From NCBI RefSeq assembly GCF_000718515.1, contig NZ_JNZS01000032.1:1-51756 (forward strand): 51,756 nucleotides of DNA. Reading direction: 5' to 3'. The DNA is from Micromonospora parva. Lineage in GTDB: Bacteria > Actinomycetota > Actinomycetes > Mycobacteriales > Micromonosporaceae. Shown here piece after piece: positions 10,897 through 19,947 of this stretch. Position numbers and translations under genes: made by a program. How positions within the stretch are numbered: position 1 is the stretch's first letter; each line of letters starts with the position of its first letter. The notes under the pieces were generated by a model. That model was given only the letters and a program-made list of their open reading frames with translations, was not told where the DNA came from and made no database searches.

Positions 10897-11946
10897 TCAG
10901 CCGATCAGTGCCGCGTCCAGCTGAGCACGGATCGACTCGACCACCTGCTCGACACTGCCCCGACCGGTGAACCCGGCCGCGAACGTGTGCCCACCACCGC
11001 CCAGGGCGACCGCGACCCGACTGACGTCCACCGCGCCCTTGCTGCGCATCGACACCGCCCACTCGGCGGGCCGGGTCTGCTTCACCACGCAGCTCACATC
11101 CGCCTCGGCGGTGCATCGCACCGAGTCGATCAACGCCTCCAGCACGTACGGCCGCTGGTCGTGCCGGGCCAGGTCGTCCAGCGTGGCGAAGGTCCAGACC
11201 AACCCCCGGCCGGCAGCGGCGGCCGGCTCCAGCCGGGCCCGACCGAGCACCTCGCCGAAGAGGCGAACCGCGCCGAAGGGCCGGGTGTCGAAGACCCGGC
11301 GGGAGATGTCACCGGGCGAGATGCCGGTCGCCAGCAACCGGGCAGCCATCTGATGCACCGCCGGCGTGGTCGCCTCGAACCGGAACGAGCCGGTGTCAGT
11401 GGTCAGCGCCGTGTAGAGGCACTCGGCGATGGCCGGATCGACCACCACCCCGAGCCGGGCCAGCAGCTGCTCGGCCACGACCGACGTGGCCGCCGCACTC
11501 GGGTCGACCAGGTTGACCGTGCCGAAACCGGGGTTCGAGGCATGGTGGTCGAGCACCAGCGCCGCACCCGCCGTCGACAACCGCCCGGCCAGGTCGCCGA
11601 GGCGCGACACGCTCGCCGCGTCGAAGCAGATCACCAGATCGGGCGCCGGGTCGGCGGCGTCTGCCGGGACCAGCAGATCCAGACCGGGCAGCCCACGGAA
11701 CGGCTCCGGCACCTCCGGCGGCCCGGGGAAGGTCGCCTGGACGTCGCGTACGCCGAACTGCCGCAGACCCAGACCGAAGCCGAGCATGCTGCCCAGCGCG
11801 TCGCCGTCCGGGTTGACGTGGCAGATCAGCAGCGTACGGCCGGTCGGCGGGAGAGCCCGCAGCAACGCCTCGGCCGCGGCCCAGTCCGCCTCGGCGGGGC
11901 CGAGCCCGGTAGCCCCGGCGAGCGGGGCGTCGGCGGTGCTGGTCAC
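10897..11946 (-). CDS. nrnA: DHH/DHHA1 phosphoesterase, oligoribonuclease / pAp phosphatase
   Basis: NrnA-type enzymes remove nucleotides from very short RNAs and dephosphorylate 3'-phosphoadenosine 5'-phosphate. The 349-residue protein has the metal-binding motifs HVNPDGDALGS (about residues 43-53), CFDAAS and LDHHASNPGFG. The C-terminal DHHA1 domain ends with GGGGHTFAAGF. All expected Asp and His ligands are present. The GTG at 11946 overlaps the rbfA stop by 4 bases (GTGA), indicating coupled translation. The rbfA-nrnA order is conserved in actinobacteria and firmicutes. Which substrate dominates in vivo cannot be told from sequence. Confidence 0.93.
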   Translation of the reverse strand: MTSTADAPLAGATGLGPAEADWAAAEALLRALPPTGRTLLICHVNPDGDALGSMLGFGLGLRQFGVRDVQATFPGPPEVPEPFRGLPGLDLLVPADAADPAPDLVICFDAASVSRLGDLAGRLSTAGAALVLDHHASNPGFGTVNLVDPSAAATSVVAEQLLARLGVVVDPAIAECLYTALTTDTGSFRFEATTPAVHQMAARLLATGISPGDISRRVFDTRPFGAVRLFGEVLGRARLEPAAAAGRGLVWTFATLDDLARHDQRPYVLEALIDSVRCTAEADVSCVVKQTRPAEWAVSMRSKGAVDVSRVAVALGGGGHTFAAGFTGRGSVEQVVESIRAQLDAALIG

Positions 11947-12443
11947 CGCGTTTCCCCACCCCGCGGGGAATCCTTGACGTCGGTGGCCTCGTCGGCCTCT
12001 TCCGTCTCGTCGGCCTCGTCCGTGTCGTCGTCCACCCGGTACGGCTGGGCTTCGCCCGCGTACTTCGCCTGGGCGGCGAGCCGCTGCACCTCGGCATCGG
12101 CGTTACGGGCGGCGGCGAGCAGGTCGTCGATGTGCTTGACCTGGTCCTGCACGTCGTCGAGGACGAAGGTGAGGGTCGGCGAGTGGCGCAGCCCGAGCGC
12201 CTTGCCGACAGTGCTGCGCAGCATCCCCTTGGCGCTCTCCAGCGCCGCGGCGGTGTCCGACTGGGCCACCGAGTCACCGAGCACGGTGTAGAAGACCGTC
12301 GCGTCGCGCAGGTCAGCGGTAATCCGGGCGTCGGTGATGGTGATCATCCCGAGCCGCGGGTCCTTGATCTGGCTCCGCACCACCGACGCGACCAGCTCAC
12401 GCACCCGTTCCGCGTGCCGGCGTACCTTGGCCGGATCAGACAT
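11943..12443 (-). CDS. rbfA: 30S ribosome-binding factor A
   Basis: RbfA assists late maturation of the 30S subunit and the 5' end of 16S rRNA. The 166-residue frame starts MSDPAKVRRHAERVRELVAS and has the KH-like core with IKDPRLGMITITDARITADL and the terminal helix region SPTLTFVLDDVQDQVKHIDDLL. The ATG at 12443 has GGAGGTGG just upstream; a longer frame would add 27 Gly/Pro/Arg-rich residues. After about residue 130 it carries an acidic tail (DDDTDEADETEEADEATD) that the compact family domain lacks; rimP in the same operon has a similar tail. It is coupled to nrnA downstream. Confidence 0.95.
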   Translation of the reverse strand: MSDPAKVRRHAERVRELVASVVRSQIKDPRLGMITITDARITADLRDATVFYTVLGDSVAQSDTAAALESAKGMLRSTVGKALGLRHSPTLTFVLDDVQDQVKHIDDLLAAARNADAEVQRLAAQAKYAGEAQPYRVDDDTDEADETEEADEATDVKDSPRGGETR

Positions 12444-12569
12444 CTCGCCACCTCCACGGCGTCCTGCTCCCGGTCGACCCGGCGGCCCGGAGGCCGCCGG
12501 CCGACCGGCCAACATCTCGAACACTACCTTCGCGGCCGCGCCGGTCGCCCGGCACAGCCGGCACCATGG

Positions 12570-12866
12570 TCAGTCGTCGTCCGCCCCGTAGAGCCGGCGA
12601 CGGACCGACAGCAACTCGACCTCGGGGCGCGCGGCCACCAGGCGCTCACAGGAGTCCAGCACCTCACGGACGTGCGTCGTCTCGGCGGCCACCACGGCCA
12701 CCGCGAGCTGCGCTCGACCATGCAGGTCCAGCGCGCCCACCTCGGCGGCCGACACCTCGAAACGGCGCAGCGCCGCCACGATCGGCCGTACATATGATCT
12801 CTTGGCTTTGAGCGACCTGGAGTCGCCTGGCAGCAGCAGGTCGAAGACCGCGGTTCCGGTGAACAT
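12570..12866 (-). CDS. DUF503 (YlxP-like) family protein
   Basis: A 98-residue protein starting MFTGTAVFDLLLPGDSRSLK and containing KAKRSYVRPIVAALRRFEVSAAEVGALD, the recognisable DUF503 core. Members are small alpha/beta proteins of the infB-rbfA neighbourhood; Gram-positive relatives are called YlxP and have been linked loosely to RNA binding or ribosome assembly. The gene sits between infB and rbfA here, as is usual. The ATG at 12866 lacks a strong ribosome site; a start 13 codons upstream would run into the hairpin that follows infB and is less likely. Confidence 0.9.
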   Translation of the reverse strand: MFTGTAVFDLLLPGDSRSLKAKRSYVRPIVAALRRFEVSAAEVGALDLHGRAQLAVAVVAAETTHVREVLDSCERLVAARPEVELLSVRRRLYGADDD

Positions 12867-12898
12867 CGCCCCGGACGATACCGCCAACCCGCCCCGCA

Positions 12899-12940
12899 TG
12901 ATCAAGGGGTTTACGCCGGTCGGCGTAAACCCCTTGATCA
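12899..12940. terminator. Perfect palindrome after infB (dispersed palindrome D)
   Basis: Arms 12899-12918 (TGATCAAGGGGTTTACGCCG) and 12921-12940 are exact reverse complements separated by two bases; the practical loop is about six bases. It begins 16 bases past the infB stop and just upstream of the DUF503 start. It may therefore end the infB transcript or attenuate readthrough into the rest of the operon. Confidence 0.8.
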
Positions 12941-12956
12941 GCGTGTCACTGCCGGA

Positions 12957-15900
12957 TCAGGCGCGAACCTTCTCCCGCATCTCGAAGGTCTCGATGACGT
13001 CGCCGACCTGGACGTTGTTGTAACCACCCAGGGTCAGACCGCACTCGAAGCCCTCGCGGACCTCGGTGGCGTCGTCCTTGAACCGCTTGAGCGAGGTGAT
13101 CGTGAGGTTGTCCGCCACGACCGTCCCGTCCCGAAGCAGTCGAGCCTTCGCGTTGCGTCGGATGACGCCCGACCGGACGATGCAACCGGAGATGTTGCCG
13201 ATCTTGGACGAGCGGAAGACATCGCGGATCTCCGCGGTGCCCAGCTCGGCCTCCTCGTACTCCGGCTTGAGCAGGCCCTTGAGCGCTGCCTCGATCTCCT
13301 CGATGGCCTGGTAGATGACGGTGTAGTACCGGATCTCCACGCCCTCGCGGTCGGCCATCTCACGGACCTTGTTCGAGGCCCGCACGTTGAAGCCGATGAT
13401 CGTGACCGGCTCGGACGAGGCGCTCGCGAGCATGACGTTGCTCTCGGTGATCGCGCCGACGCCCCGGTCGAGGACCTTGAGCTGAACCTCCTCGGGGATG
13501 TCGAGGTTGAACAGCGCGTCCTCCAGGGCCTCCACCGAACCGGAGACATCGCCCTTGAGGATGAGGTTGAGCGAGGTCTTCTCGCCCTCCTTGAGCTGCT
13601 CCATGAGCGTCTCGAGGGTGGCCCGACCACGGGAGTTGGCGAATGCCGCCGCCCGCCGCCGTGCCTGTCGCTGCTCGGCGATCTGCCGCACCGTGCGGTC
13701 GTCCGCCGCGGCGAGGAACGTGTCACCCGCACCGGGCGGCGCGGTCAGACCCAGCACCATGACCGGACGCGCCGGCCCAGCCTCGGAGAGCTGGTTGCCG
13801 TTCTCGTCGAGCATGGCCCGGACCCGGCCGTGCGCCCCACCGGCGACGATCGAGTCGCCCGCCCGCAGGGTGCCCTTCTGCACCAGCACCGTCGCCACCG
13901 CACCGCGGCCCTTGTCCAGGTGCGCCTCGATGGCCACACCCTGCGCCGGCCCGTCGATCGGAGCGGTCAGCTCCAGCGACGCGTCGGCGGTCAGCAGGAC
14001 GGCCTCGAGCAGCTCCTCGATGCCGATGCCGGGCTTGGCGGCCACGTTGACGAACATGGTCTCGCCGCCGTACTCCTCGGCGACCAGGCCGTACTCGGTC
14101 AGCTGCTGGCGGACCTTGTCCGGGTTGGCCTCCGGCTTGTCGACCTTGTTGACCGCGACCACGATCGGCACGTCGGCCGCCTTGGCGTGGTTCAACGCCT
14201 CGATGGTCTGCGGCATCACGCCGTCGTCGGCCGCGACGACCAGGATCACGATGTCCGTCACCTGGGCACCACGGGCACGCATGGCGGTGAACGCCTCGTG
14301 ACCCGGGGTGTCGATGAAGGTCACCGCGCGGTCCACACCATCGTGCGGAACGTGCACCTGGTAGGCACCGATGTGCTGGGTGATGCCACCCGCCTCACCG
14401 GCCACGACGTTCGCCTTGCGGATGGCGTCGAGCAGCTTGGTCTTACCGTGGTCGACGTGACCCATGACGGTCACCACCGGCGCGCGGCTGACCAGACGCT
14501 CCTCGGCCACCTCCGCGTCGAGGTCGATGTTGAACTGCGCGAGCAGCTCGCGGTCCTCGTCCTCCGGGCTGACGATCTGGATGTCGAAGCCCAGGTGCTC
14601 ACCCAGCAGCTGCAGGGTGTCGTCAGAACAGGACTGGGTCGCGGTGACCATCTCGCCCAGGTTGAACATCTCCTGGACCAGCGAACCCGGGTTGGCGTTG
14701 ATCTTGTCGGCGAAGTCCGACAGCGAGGCGCCACGGGAGAGCCGGACGACCTGACCCTGACCCCGGGGAGCACCCGAGCTCATGGTCGGAGCCGACAGGT
14801 TGTCGAACTCCTGTCTGCGCTGCTTCTTGGACTTACGACCGCGCGTCGGCCGGCCACCCGGACGCCCGAAGGCACCCGCGGCACCGCCGCCACGGCCACG
14901 ACCACCGGCACCCGGACGACCGCCGCCGCCAGCCGGAGCACCCGGACGGAAACCGCCACCGGGAGCACCGCCGCCGCCACCGGGACCGCCACGGTAGCCA
15001 CCGCCACCGCCGGCACCCGCGCCGCCACCAGGGCCGCCGCGGTAACCGCCACCGCCACCGGCGCCACCGCCGGGACCGCCACGGAAGCCGCCGCCACCGC
15101 CACCGGGACGGCCTGCGCCGCCGCCGGGACGACCAGCCCCACCGGGACCGGGGCGACCGGCAGCCGGACGCTGGCTCGGCATGGACGCCGGGCTGGGCCG
15201 CGGCGGCATGGAGTTCGGGCTCGGCCGCGGCGGCATGCCCGCCGGGCTGTTGGGCCGAGGGCCACCCGCACCGGCGGCCGGGGGCCGCTGCTGCTGGCCA
15301 CCCTGGATGCCGAACGGGTTGTTACCGGCACCGCGCGCCGGCGGGCGACCGCCCGGCCGGGCACCCGGACCGGGAGCCGGCGCGCTCGGACGAGCTGCCG
15401 GCGAACCGGGACGGGGCGGCATCGCCGCGGGACCCGGCCGAGGGCCGGGACGGTTACCGCTGCCACCGTCCGCCGGGGGCTCCCGGCGAACCGGGTTCTC
15501 CCGCTGCTGCTGGCGGGCGGCCTGCGCGGCCTTGACCGCGGCCTCCTGCTCAGCCTTCAGCGCGGCGGCACGCGCCTCCGCGGCCGCCACCTCGATGTCG
15601 TGGGCACTCGCCGGCTTGGCGACCGGAGTCGCCGACTGCGGCGCACCGGGCACCGGACCCTTGGGCTTCGGACCGGGTGCCGGCGCGGCCGGCCGCCGAG
15701 GCGGCATCGGCTTGGCCGAGACCCGGGGCGCGCCCGGGGTCGGGGTTGGCGTCGGGGTCGGGGCTGAAGCCGGCGTCGACGCGGGCGCCGACGGGGCGGC
15801 CGGTGCCGGGGCACCGGCGGACGCGACGAATGCGTTACGCAGCCGCCGGGCGACGGGCGCCTCGACGGTGCTGGACGCGGACTTCACGAACTCGCCCATT

Positions 15901-15980
15901 TCCTTCAACTTGGCGAGAACGGTCTTACTCTCGACCCCGAGCTCTTTTGCAAGCTCGTGTACGCGGGCCTTGCCTGCCAC
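12957..15980 (-). CDS. infB: Translation initiation factor IF-2
   Basis: IF-2 brings initiator tRNA to the 30S subunit and promotes subunit joining with GTP. The protein is about 1007 residues from the GTG at 15980 ([20 protein letters not shown]). A GTG four codons upstream is nearly as good; GAGGAG lies between the two. The N-terminal IF2N motif is followed by about 350 residues of very low complexity: Ala/Pro-rich, then Pro/Met-rich repeats (MPPRPSP), then RGGPGGG-type glycine repeats. The G domain has GHVDHGKTK (about 507-515), DTPGHEAF and NKVDKP. The C-terminal domains are complete. The order nusA-ylxR-infB upstream is the classic operon. Confidence 0.97.
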   Translation of the reverse strand: MAGKARVHELAKELGVESKTVLAKLKEMGEFVKSASSTVEAPVARRLRNAFVASAGAPAPAAPSAPASTPASAPTPTPTPTPGAPRVSAKPMPPRRPAAPAPGPKPKGPVPGAPQSATPVAKPASAHDIEVAAAEARAAALKAEQEAAVKAAQAARQQQRENPVRREPPADGGSGNRPGPRPGPAAMPPRPGSPAARPSAPAPGPGARPGGRPPARGAGNNPFGIQGGQQQRPPAAGAGGPRPNSPAGMPPRPSPNSMPPRPSPASMPSQRPAAGRPGPGGAGRPGGGAGRPGGGGGGFRGGPGGGAGGGGGYRGGPGGGAGAGGGGGYRGGPGGGGGAPGGGFRPGAPAGGGGRPGAGGRGRGGGAAGAFGRPGGRPTRGRKSKKQRRQEFDNLSAPTMSSGAPRGQGQVVRLSRGASLSDFADKINANPGSLVQEMFNLGEMVTATQSCSDDTLQLLGEHLGFDIQIVSPEDEDRELLAQFNIDLDAEVAEERLVSRAPVVTVMGHVDHGKTKLLDAIRKANVVAGEAGGITQHIGAYQVHVPHDGVDRAVTFIDTPGHEAFTAMRARGAQVTDIVILVVAADDGVMPQTIEALNHAKAADVPIVVAVNKVDKPEANPDKVRQQLTEYGLVAEEYGGETMFVNVAAKPGIGIEELLEAVLLTADASLELTAPIDGPAQGVAIEAHLDKGRGAVATVLVQKGTLRAGDSIVAGGAHGRVRAMLDENGNQLSEAGPARPVMVLGLTAPPGAGDTFLAAADDRTVRQIAEQRQARRRAAAFANSRGRATLETLMEQLKEGEKTSLNLILKGDVSGSVEALEDALFNLDIPEEVQLKVLDRGVGAITESNVMLASASSEPVTIIGFNVRASNKVREMADREGVEIRYYTVIYQAIEEIEAALKGLLKPEYEEAELGTAEIRDVFRSSKIGNISGCIVRSGVIRRNAKARLLRDGTVVADNLTITSLKRFKDDATEVREGFECGLTLGGYNNVQVGDVIETFEMREKVRA

Positions 15981-16073
15981 TGCACTCCTCACTCCGAGGT
16001 CGTGCGGGCAGCACCCGCAGCGACCTCACTCGTGCACTTGAAGCCTGGTCATTTCAGGGACTTCATCGTGTGC

Positions 16074-16406
16074 TCATGTCGGTCGTCCTACCCTGCTAGC
16101 GACCCTCGCCCGGTCGGGCTGACCGGACGTAGTGGTTGGCGCATCGACGTGCTCTGCCAGCACACCGTGGTCAAGGACCTCGGTGCTGCGCAGCGCACGC
16201 CCGAAGGCGCGGCGCCGCACCGCCAGCGCGAAGCAGGCCGGATCCGGGTGCATGTTCGCTCCCCGACCCGGCAGCCTGCGGAGCGGATCAGGCCGGAGGC
16301 TGTGACCAGCCTCGTCCCTGACCGCGACGATCCGCAGCAATTCGCTGGCCGGCGCACGTTGCCGGCAACCCACACAGGTGCGCTCCGGCTGCGCGCGTCG
16401 TACCAC
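16074..16406 (-). CDS. ylxR: YlxR family (DUF448) RNA-binding protein
   Basis: A 110-residue protein with the family hallmark RTCVGCRQRAPASELLRIVA near the N-terminus, then GRGANMHPDPACFALAVRRRAFGRALR. This matches the usual GRGAYvHP...C..A..rkaf.Ral pattern. The C-terminal 25 residues extend past the domain. Members bind RNA or nucleoid and sit between nusA and infB, exactly as here (16 bases after nusA, 93 before the infB start). Their precise role is not settled; regulation of transcription and influence on RNase P have been proposed for relatives. Confidence 0.93.
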   Translation of the reverse strand: MVRRAQPERTCVGCRQRAPASELLRIVAVRDEAGHSLRPDPLRRLPGRGANMHPDPACFALAVRRRAFGRALRSTEVLDHGVLAEHVDAPTTTSGQPDRARVASRVGRPT

Positions 16407-16422
16407 TGGAGGAAGTCTACCC

Positions 16423-17466
16423 CTAGCTACCCGAGATCGCGCCGCCCGGCTCCCGCACGTGATCAGTTACCCCACGCGCGGCGGGCGGGGACTGCTCCGC
16501 ATCGGAGCGGATGTCGATCCGCCAACCGGTCAATCGGGCCGCGAGTCGGGCATTCTGCCCCTCCCGACCGATCGCGAGCGAGAGCTGGAAGTCGGGAACT
16601 GTCACCCGGGCGGCCCGACCGGCCAGGTCGACCACCTCGACCCGCAACGCCTTGGCCGGCGACAGCGCGTTGCCGACGAAGGTGGCCGGGTCGTCCGACC
16701 AGTCGATAATGTCGATCTTTTCGCCGTGCAGCTCACTCATCACGGCCCGCACCCGCTGACCCATCGGGCCGATACAGGCGCCCTTGGCGTTCACGCCAGG
16801 GGTGGTGGAGCGGACGGCGATCTTCGTGCGATGGCCCGCCTCACGGGCGATCGCGCCGATCTCCACGGTGCCGTCGGCGATCTCCGGGACCTCCAGGGCG
16901 AACAGCTTCTTGACCAGCGCCGGGTGCGACCGGGACAGGGTGATCTGCGGCCCGCGCATGCCCTTGGCGACGTGCACCACGACGCAGCGGACCCGCTCGC
17001 CGTGCGCGTACCGCTCACCGGGCACCTGCTCGGACTGCGGCAGCACGCCCTCCAGCTTGCCGAGGTCGACGCTGACGATGCCCTTCTCGGTACGCGTCTC
17101 GTGCGCCTGCACCACACCGGTCACCAGGTCACCCTCGCGGCCCACGTACTCACCGAAGTGCACCTCGTCGGTGGCCTCCCGCAACCGCTGCAGGATCACC
17201 TGCTTGGCGGTCATGGCGGCGATCCGGCCGAAGTCGTGCGGGGTGTCGTCCCACTCGCGTACCAGGCTGCCGTCGGAGTCCATCTCCTGCGCGTACACCA
17301 GGGCGGCGCCCGACTTGCGGTCGATCTCCACCCGGGCGTGCGGTTCGGCCCCGTCGGTGTGCCGGTAGGCGGTCAGCAACGCGGTCTCGATCGCCGCGAG
17401 AATCGTGTCGAACGGGATCTCCCGCTCGCGCTCGAGTGCGCGCAGCGCCGCGAGGTCGATGTTCAC
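16423..17466 (-). CDS. nusA: Transcription elongation/antitermination factor NusA
   Basis: NusA binds RNA polymerase and RNA and modulates pausing, termination and rRNA antitermination. The 347-residue protein has the N-terminal polymerase-binding domain (about 1-125), an S1 domain (about 130-200, [25 protein letters not shown]) and two KH domains with [23 protein letters not shown] and [23 protein letters not shown]. It lacks the acidic C-terminal repeats of proteobacterial NusA, as expected for Gram-positives. The GTG at 17466 overlaps the rimP stop by 4 bases. The rimP-nusA-ylxR-infB order is universal in this phylum. Confidence 0.97.
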   Translation of the reverse strand: MNIDLAALRALEREREIPFDTILAAIETALLTAYRHTDGAEPHARVEIDRKSGAALVYAQEMDSDGSLVREWDDTPHDFGRIAAMTAKQVILQRLREATDEVHFGEYVGREGDLVTGVVQAHETRTEKGIVSVDLGKLEGVLPQSEQVPGERYAHGERVRCVVVHVAKGMRGPQITLSRSHPALVKKLFALEVPEIADGTVEIGAIAREAGHRTKIAVRSTTPGVNAKGACIGPMGQRVRAVMSELHGEKIDIIDWSDDPATFVGNALSPAKALRVEVVDLAGRAARVTVPDFQLSLAIGREGQNARLAARLTGWRIDIRSDAEQSPPAARGVTDHVREPGGAISGS

Positions 17467-18152
17467 CTCTCCTCGTCCTCCACATCATCTTCGTCGTCGA
17501 TGTCGTCTGAATCGTCGATCTCGTCGGAATCGTCCGCGTCGTCGATCTCGTCGTCCGGCTCGCCGAGTTCGGCGAGCCGGGTGAACTCGACCTGTACGCG
17601 GCCGGGGCCCAGCTGGGCGTACGCCCAGGCGGCACGGCCGCCGTCGGTCTCCAGGTGCACGCCCTCGTCGTCGGCAGCGACCACCCGGCCGGTCACCTGA
17701 CGGTCACCGGCGGGCTGTTCGCCACGCTGGCCGGGCAGCGTGGCCGCGCCCCGGACGGTGACCTTGACCAGTCGGCCCACGTTGCGCCGCCAGTGGCGGG
17801 GCAGGGTGAGCGGCCGGTCCACACCGGGCGAGCTGACTTCCAGCTGGTACTCGCCGGAGACGATGTCGCCACCGGTCTCCTCGGCGGCGTCCAGCGCGGC
17901 CGAGACCGCGCGGGAGACGTCCGCGACGGCGTCCAGGTCGATCCCGCCGTCGGTGTCCACCAGCACCCGCACCACATGTCGGCGGCCGGCCCGGGAGACC
18001 GACAGGTCCTCAAGGTCGTAGCCGGCGTCGTTGACCACCGGTTCGATCACGGCCCGCAGTCGGGTCCGCCGCGCGGCGAGGTCACCGCCGCGGGGACCCG
18101 CGGTGTCGCGGGGTCGACCCGTCGGCCTGGTGGCACGGCCACGCTGCGTCAT
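17463..18152 (-). CDS. rimP: Ribosome maturation factor RimP
   Basis: RimP binds 30S precursors and aids early assembly with S5 and S12. The 229-residue frame from the ATG at 18152 ([20 protein letters not shown]) has the core [49 protein letters not shown] and [29 protein letters not shown] site precedes this start; the frame stays open far upstream but is antisense to the lipoprotein gene. The last 30 residues are almost purely Asp/Glu with Ser and Ile ([18 protein letters not shown]), an acidic tail beyond the domain. It is the first gene of the minus-strand operon, divergent from the lipoprotein gene 154 bases away. Confidence 0.95.
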   Translation of the reverse strand: MTQRGRATRPTGRPRDTAGPRGGDLAARRTRLRAVIEPVVNDAGYDLEDLSVSRAGRRHVVRVLVDTDGGIDLDAVADVSRAVSAALDAAEETGGDIVSGEYQLEVSSPGVDRPLTLPRHWRRNVGRLVKVTVRGAATLPGQRGEQPAGDRQVTGRVVAADDEGVHLETDGGRAAWAYAQLGPGRVQVEFTRLAELGEPDDEIDDADDSDEIDDSDDIDDEDDVEDEER

Positions 18153-18306
18153 CTCCGCACCTCTCCCTGGTCGACGGGGACCGGAAGTCCCGCCATGCCG
18201 GCACGCCACCGGAGTGGACACGCCGGTGGTTGCGCAGAGCGTAACGCGCCTGCCCGGCGGCGGACCGGGCGGCGCACCGACGCCGGTGCCCCCTGGACGG
18301 GCACGC

Positions 18307-18834
18307 ATGGTGTTGACTTGGCCGGTGGGGATCGGCAGAACGACACAGCGCGACCAAACATCCGGACATTCCCGGCGAAAGCTCCTGGGCGCCGGGGTGC
18401 TGCTGGTGCTCGGTGGCACCGTGACGCCGCTGACCGGCTGTGATCTTTTCGACCGTGACGATGAGCCGACGCCACCGCCCGACCCGCTGCGGCCGATGGT
18501 GGACGAGTCACTCGCGCTGGCCGCCGCGTACCGGGCGAGCGCGACAGCGCATCCCGAGCTGGCCGACCGGCTCAACCCGATCGCCGAGACGCACACCGCG
18601 CACGCCACCGAGCTGGCCCGGGTGATCGGCGTGACGCTGCCGTCGGCGGCCTCCGCCGCCCCGAGCACCGCCCCGGCGGCCGACCCGAACGGCGCGCGGG
18701 CCGCCCTGCGGGCGCTGGAGAAGACCGCCCAGCAGTCCGCCACCGCGGCCTGCGCGGCGGCGCCCGCGGAACGGGCCGCACTGCTCGGGTCGATCGTCGC
18801 CGCCCGGGCCACCCACCAGGAGGCACTGAAGTGA
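18307..18834 (+). CDS. Tat-type lipoprotein, ferritin-like-partner hypothetical
   Basis: A 175-residue exported protein. Residues 23-45 read [24 protein letters not shown], combining a twin-arginine motif with a lipobox (LTGC), so it is probably a Tat-exported lipoprotein. The mature part is helical and Ala-rich, with [13 protein letters not shown] resembling the helix pattern of the neighbouring DUF4439 protein, and an Ala/Pro linker near residue 120. The stop overlaps the next gene's GTG (GTGA), so the two are coupled. The ATG at 18307 is my best start; GTGs up to 15 bases downstream would leave the signal intact. No enzymatic motif is visible. Confidence 0.75.
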   Translation: MVLTWPVGIGRTTQRDQTSGHSRRKLLGAGVLLVLGGTVTPLTGCDLFDRDDEPTPPPDPLRPMVDESLALAAAYRASATAHPELADRLNPIAETHTAHATELARVIGVTLPSAASAAPSTAPAADPNGARAALRALEKTAQQSATAACAAAPAERAALLGSIVAARATHQEALK

Positions 18835-19268
18835 GGCAGCCGTCCGCCGGGGAGGCGCTCGCCTCCGCACTGTCCGCCGAGTACGCGGCCATCTACGCCT
18901 ACGGACGGATCGGCGTCCGGCTCAGCGGAGCGGCGCGGGACGCGGCACGCCAGGCGGAGGCGGCGCACCGCCGCCGACGCGACGCGCTGGTGGTGCAGCT
19001 CACCACGGCCGGTGGCGTCGTCCCGCCGGACCGCGCCGGTTACGCGCTGCCGTTCCCCGTCACCGACCGGGCCAGCGCCCTGCGGCTCGCCGCCGAGGTG
19101 GAGGAGCGCACCGCCGCGCACTGGCGGGCCGCCCTGGCGTCCACCACCGGCGCCGATCGGGACCAGGCACTGGCCGCCCTGGTCGAGTACGCCGTGCGGG
19201 CCACCCGGTGGCGGAAGACGGCCGGGCTGACCCCGCTGACTGTCCCGTTTCCCGGACGACCGACCTGA
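18831..19268 (+). CDS. DUF4439 ferritin-like domain protein
   Basis: A 145-residue all-helical protein of the DUF4439/ferritin-like type. The first helix has [24 protein letters not shown] and the second [15 protein letters not shown]. The Glu, Tyr and His spacing in these helices is what the family uses for a possible di-metal site. A conserved loop ([19 protein letters not shown]) joins the second helix pair. There is no signal peptide, so it would stay in the cytoplasm while its coupled neighbour is exported. The start is the GTG at 18831, overlapping the lipoprotein stop. Iron storage or redox function is possible but unproven. Confidence 0.8.
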   Translation: MRQPSAGEALASALSAEYAAIYAYGRIGVRLSGAARDAARQAEAAHRRRRDALVVQLTTAGGVVPPDRAGYALPFPVTDRASALRLAAEVEERTAAHWRAALASTTGADRDQALAALVEYAVRATRWRKTAGLTPLTVPFPGRPT

Positions 19269-19283
19269 ACCGGTCCGCTCCGG

Positions 19284-19312
19284 TTGCAGTACGCATACCA
19301 GGTATGCATACT
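19284..19312 (+). promoter_or_regulatory. PadR-type operator with possible leaderless promoter
   Basis: GTACGCATACC (19289-19299), one base, then GGTATGCATAC (19301-19311) form an imperfect palindrome with one mismatch per arm, ending 9 bases before the padR-like start codon. PadR repressors usually bind such AT-containing dyads at their own promoter. TTGCAG (19284-19289) and CATACT (19307-19312) lie 17 bases apart and could be -35 and -10 boxes, placing transcription start at or next to the ATG. No ribosome site is visible, which fits a leaderless mRNA. Confidence 0.65.
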
Positions 19313-19320
19313 CCGTTGCC

Positions 19321-19923
19321 ATGTCCATCCGTCACGGGTTGCTCGCCCTGCTCGAACGCGGCCAGATGTACGGCTACCAGCTGCGCGCCGCGTTCGAGGA
19401 GTCGACCGGCTCGACCTGGCCGCTGAACATCGGGCAGGTCTACACCACGCTGTCCCGGCTGGAGCGGGACGGTCTGGTACGCCCGCTGCCGGAGAGCGAG
19501 GCCGGGCAGCGCCCGTACGAGATCACCGACGCCGGCCGCGCGGACCTGGCGCTGTGGTTCGCCACCCCGATCAGCCGCACCGACCGACCCCGCGACGAGC
19601 TGGCGATCAAGCTGGCGTTGGCGCTGACCACGCCCGGGGTCGACGTCCGCTCGGTGGTGCAGGCCCAGCGCAGCGCGACGATGCGGGCCCTGCAGGAGTT
19701 GACCCGGTTGAAGTACGGCAGCAACCGGCCGGAGGACCTCCCCTGGCGCCTCGTACTGGACTCGATGGTGTTCCAGGCCGAGGCCGAGGTGCGCTGGCTG
19801 GACCACTGCGAGACCAGTCTGGTCCGGCACCAGCCCAGCGGCCCGGCGCCTCCCGCTCCCCCGCCCGGTGACGCCGACGCGCGGGACGCTGCTCGATGGG
19901 CCGGCGAGGAGGCACGACGGTGA
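19321..19923 (+). CDS. PadR family transcriptional regulator
   Basis: A 200-residue repressor. The N-terminal winged helix (about 1-80) has the family pattern [48 protein letters not shown]. The C-terminal half (about 90-180) is the Vir_AcrR-like helical dimerisation domain, followed by a Pro/Ala-rich tail. It probably controls the ABC transporter genes directly downstream and itself through the dyad at 19289-19311. In related operons the regulator responds to a toxic compound or peptide handled by the transporter. The stop codon falls in a 17-bp duplication shared with the next gene's start. Confidence 0.93.
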   Translation: MSIRHGLLALLERGQMYGYQLRAAFEESTGSTWPLNIGQVYTTLSRLERDGLVRPLPESEAGQRPYEITDAGRADLALWFATPISRTDRPRDELAIKLALALTTPGVDVRSVVQAQRSATMRALQELTRLKYGSNRPEDLPWRLVLDSMVFQAEAEVRWLDHCETSLVRHQPSGPAPPAPPPGDADARDAARWAGEEARR

Positions 19924-19947
19924 GCGGGGCACGACGGTGAGCGGGGC
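19911..19947. repeat. 17-bp tandem duplication at the padR/ATPase junction
   Basis: CACGACGGTGAGCGGGG occurs at 19913-19929 and again at 19930-19946; the 17-base periodicity holds from 19911 to 19947. The single-copy ancestor would have had a simple GTGA overlap between the PadR stop and the ATPase start. Both copies are identical, so the event is probably recent. Confidence 0.95.
19920..19940 (+). CDS. Six-codon minicistron (VSGARR) at a duplicated gene junction
   Basis: GTG at 19920 opens a frame of six codons that ends with TGA at 19938-19940. Its GTG overlaps the PadR stop (GTGA) and its stop overlaps the ATPase GTG (GTGA). A strong ribosome site, GAGGAGG at 19906-19912, lies 7 bases ahead of its GTG. 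It is the by-product of a 17-bp tandem duplication. It could relay ribosomes from padR to the ATPase gene; the peptide itself is unlikely to matter. Confidence 0.5.
   Translation: MSGARR

Noticed and set aside
18153..19328. Upstream extension of rimP to 621 residues
   Set aside because: The extra part is antisense to the lipoprotein and DUF4439 genes and has no RimP similarity. A good ribosome site marks the ATG at 18152.
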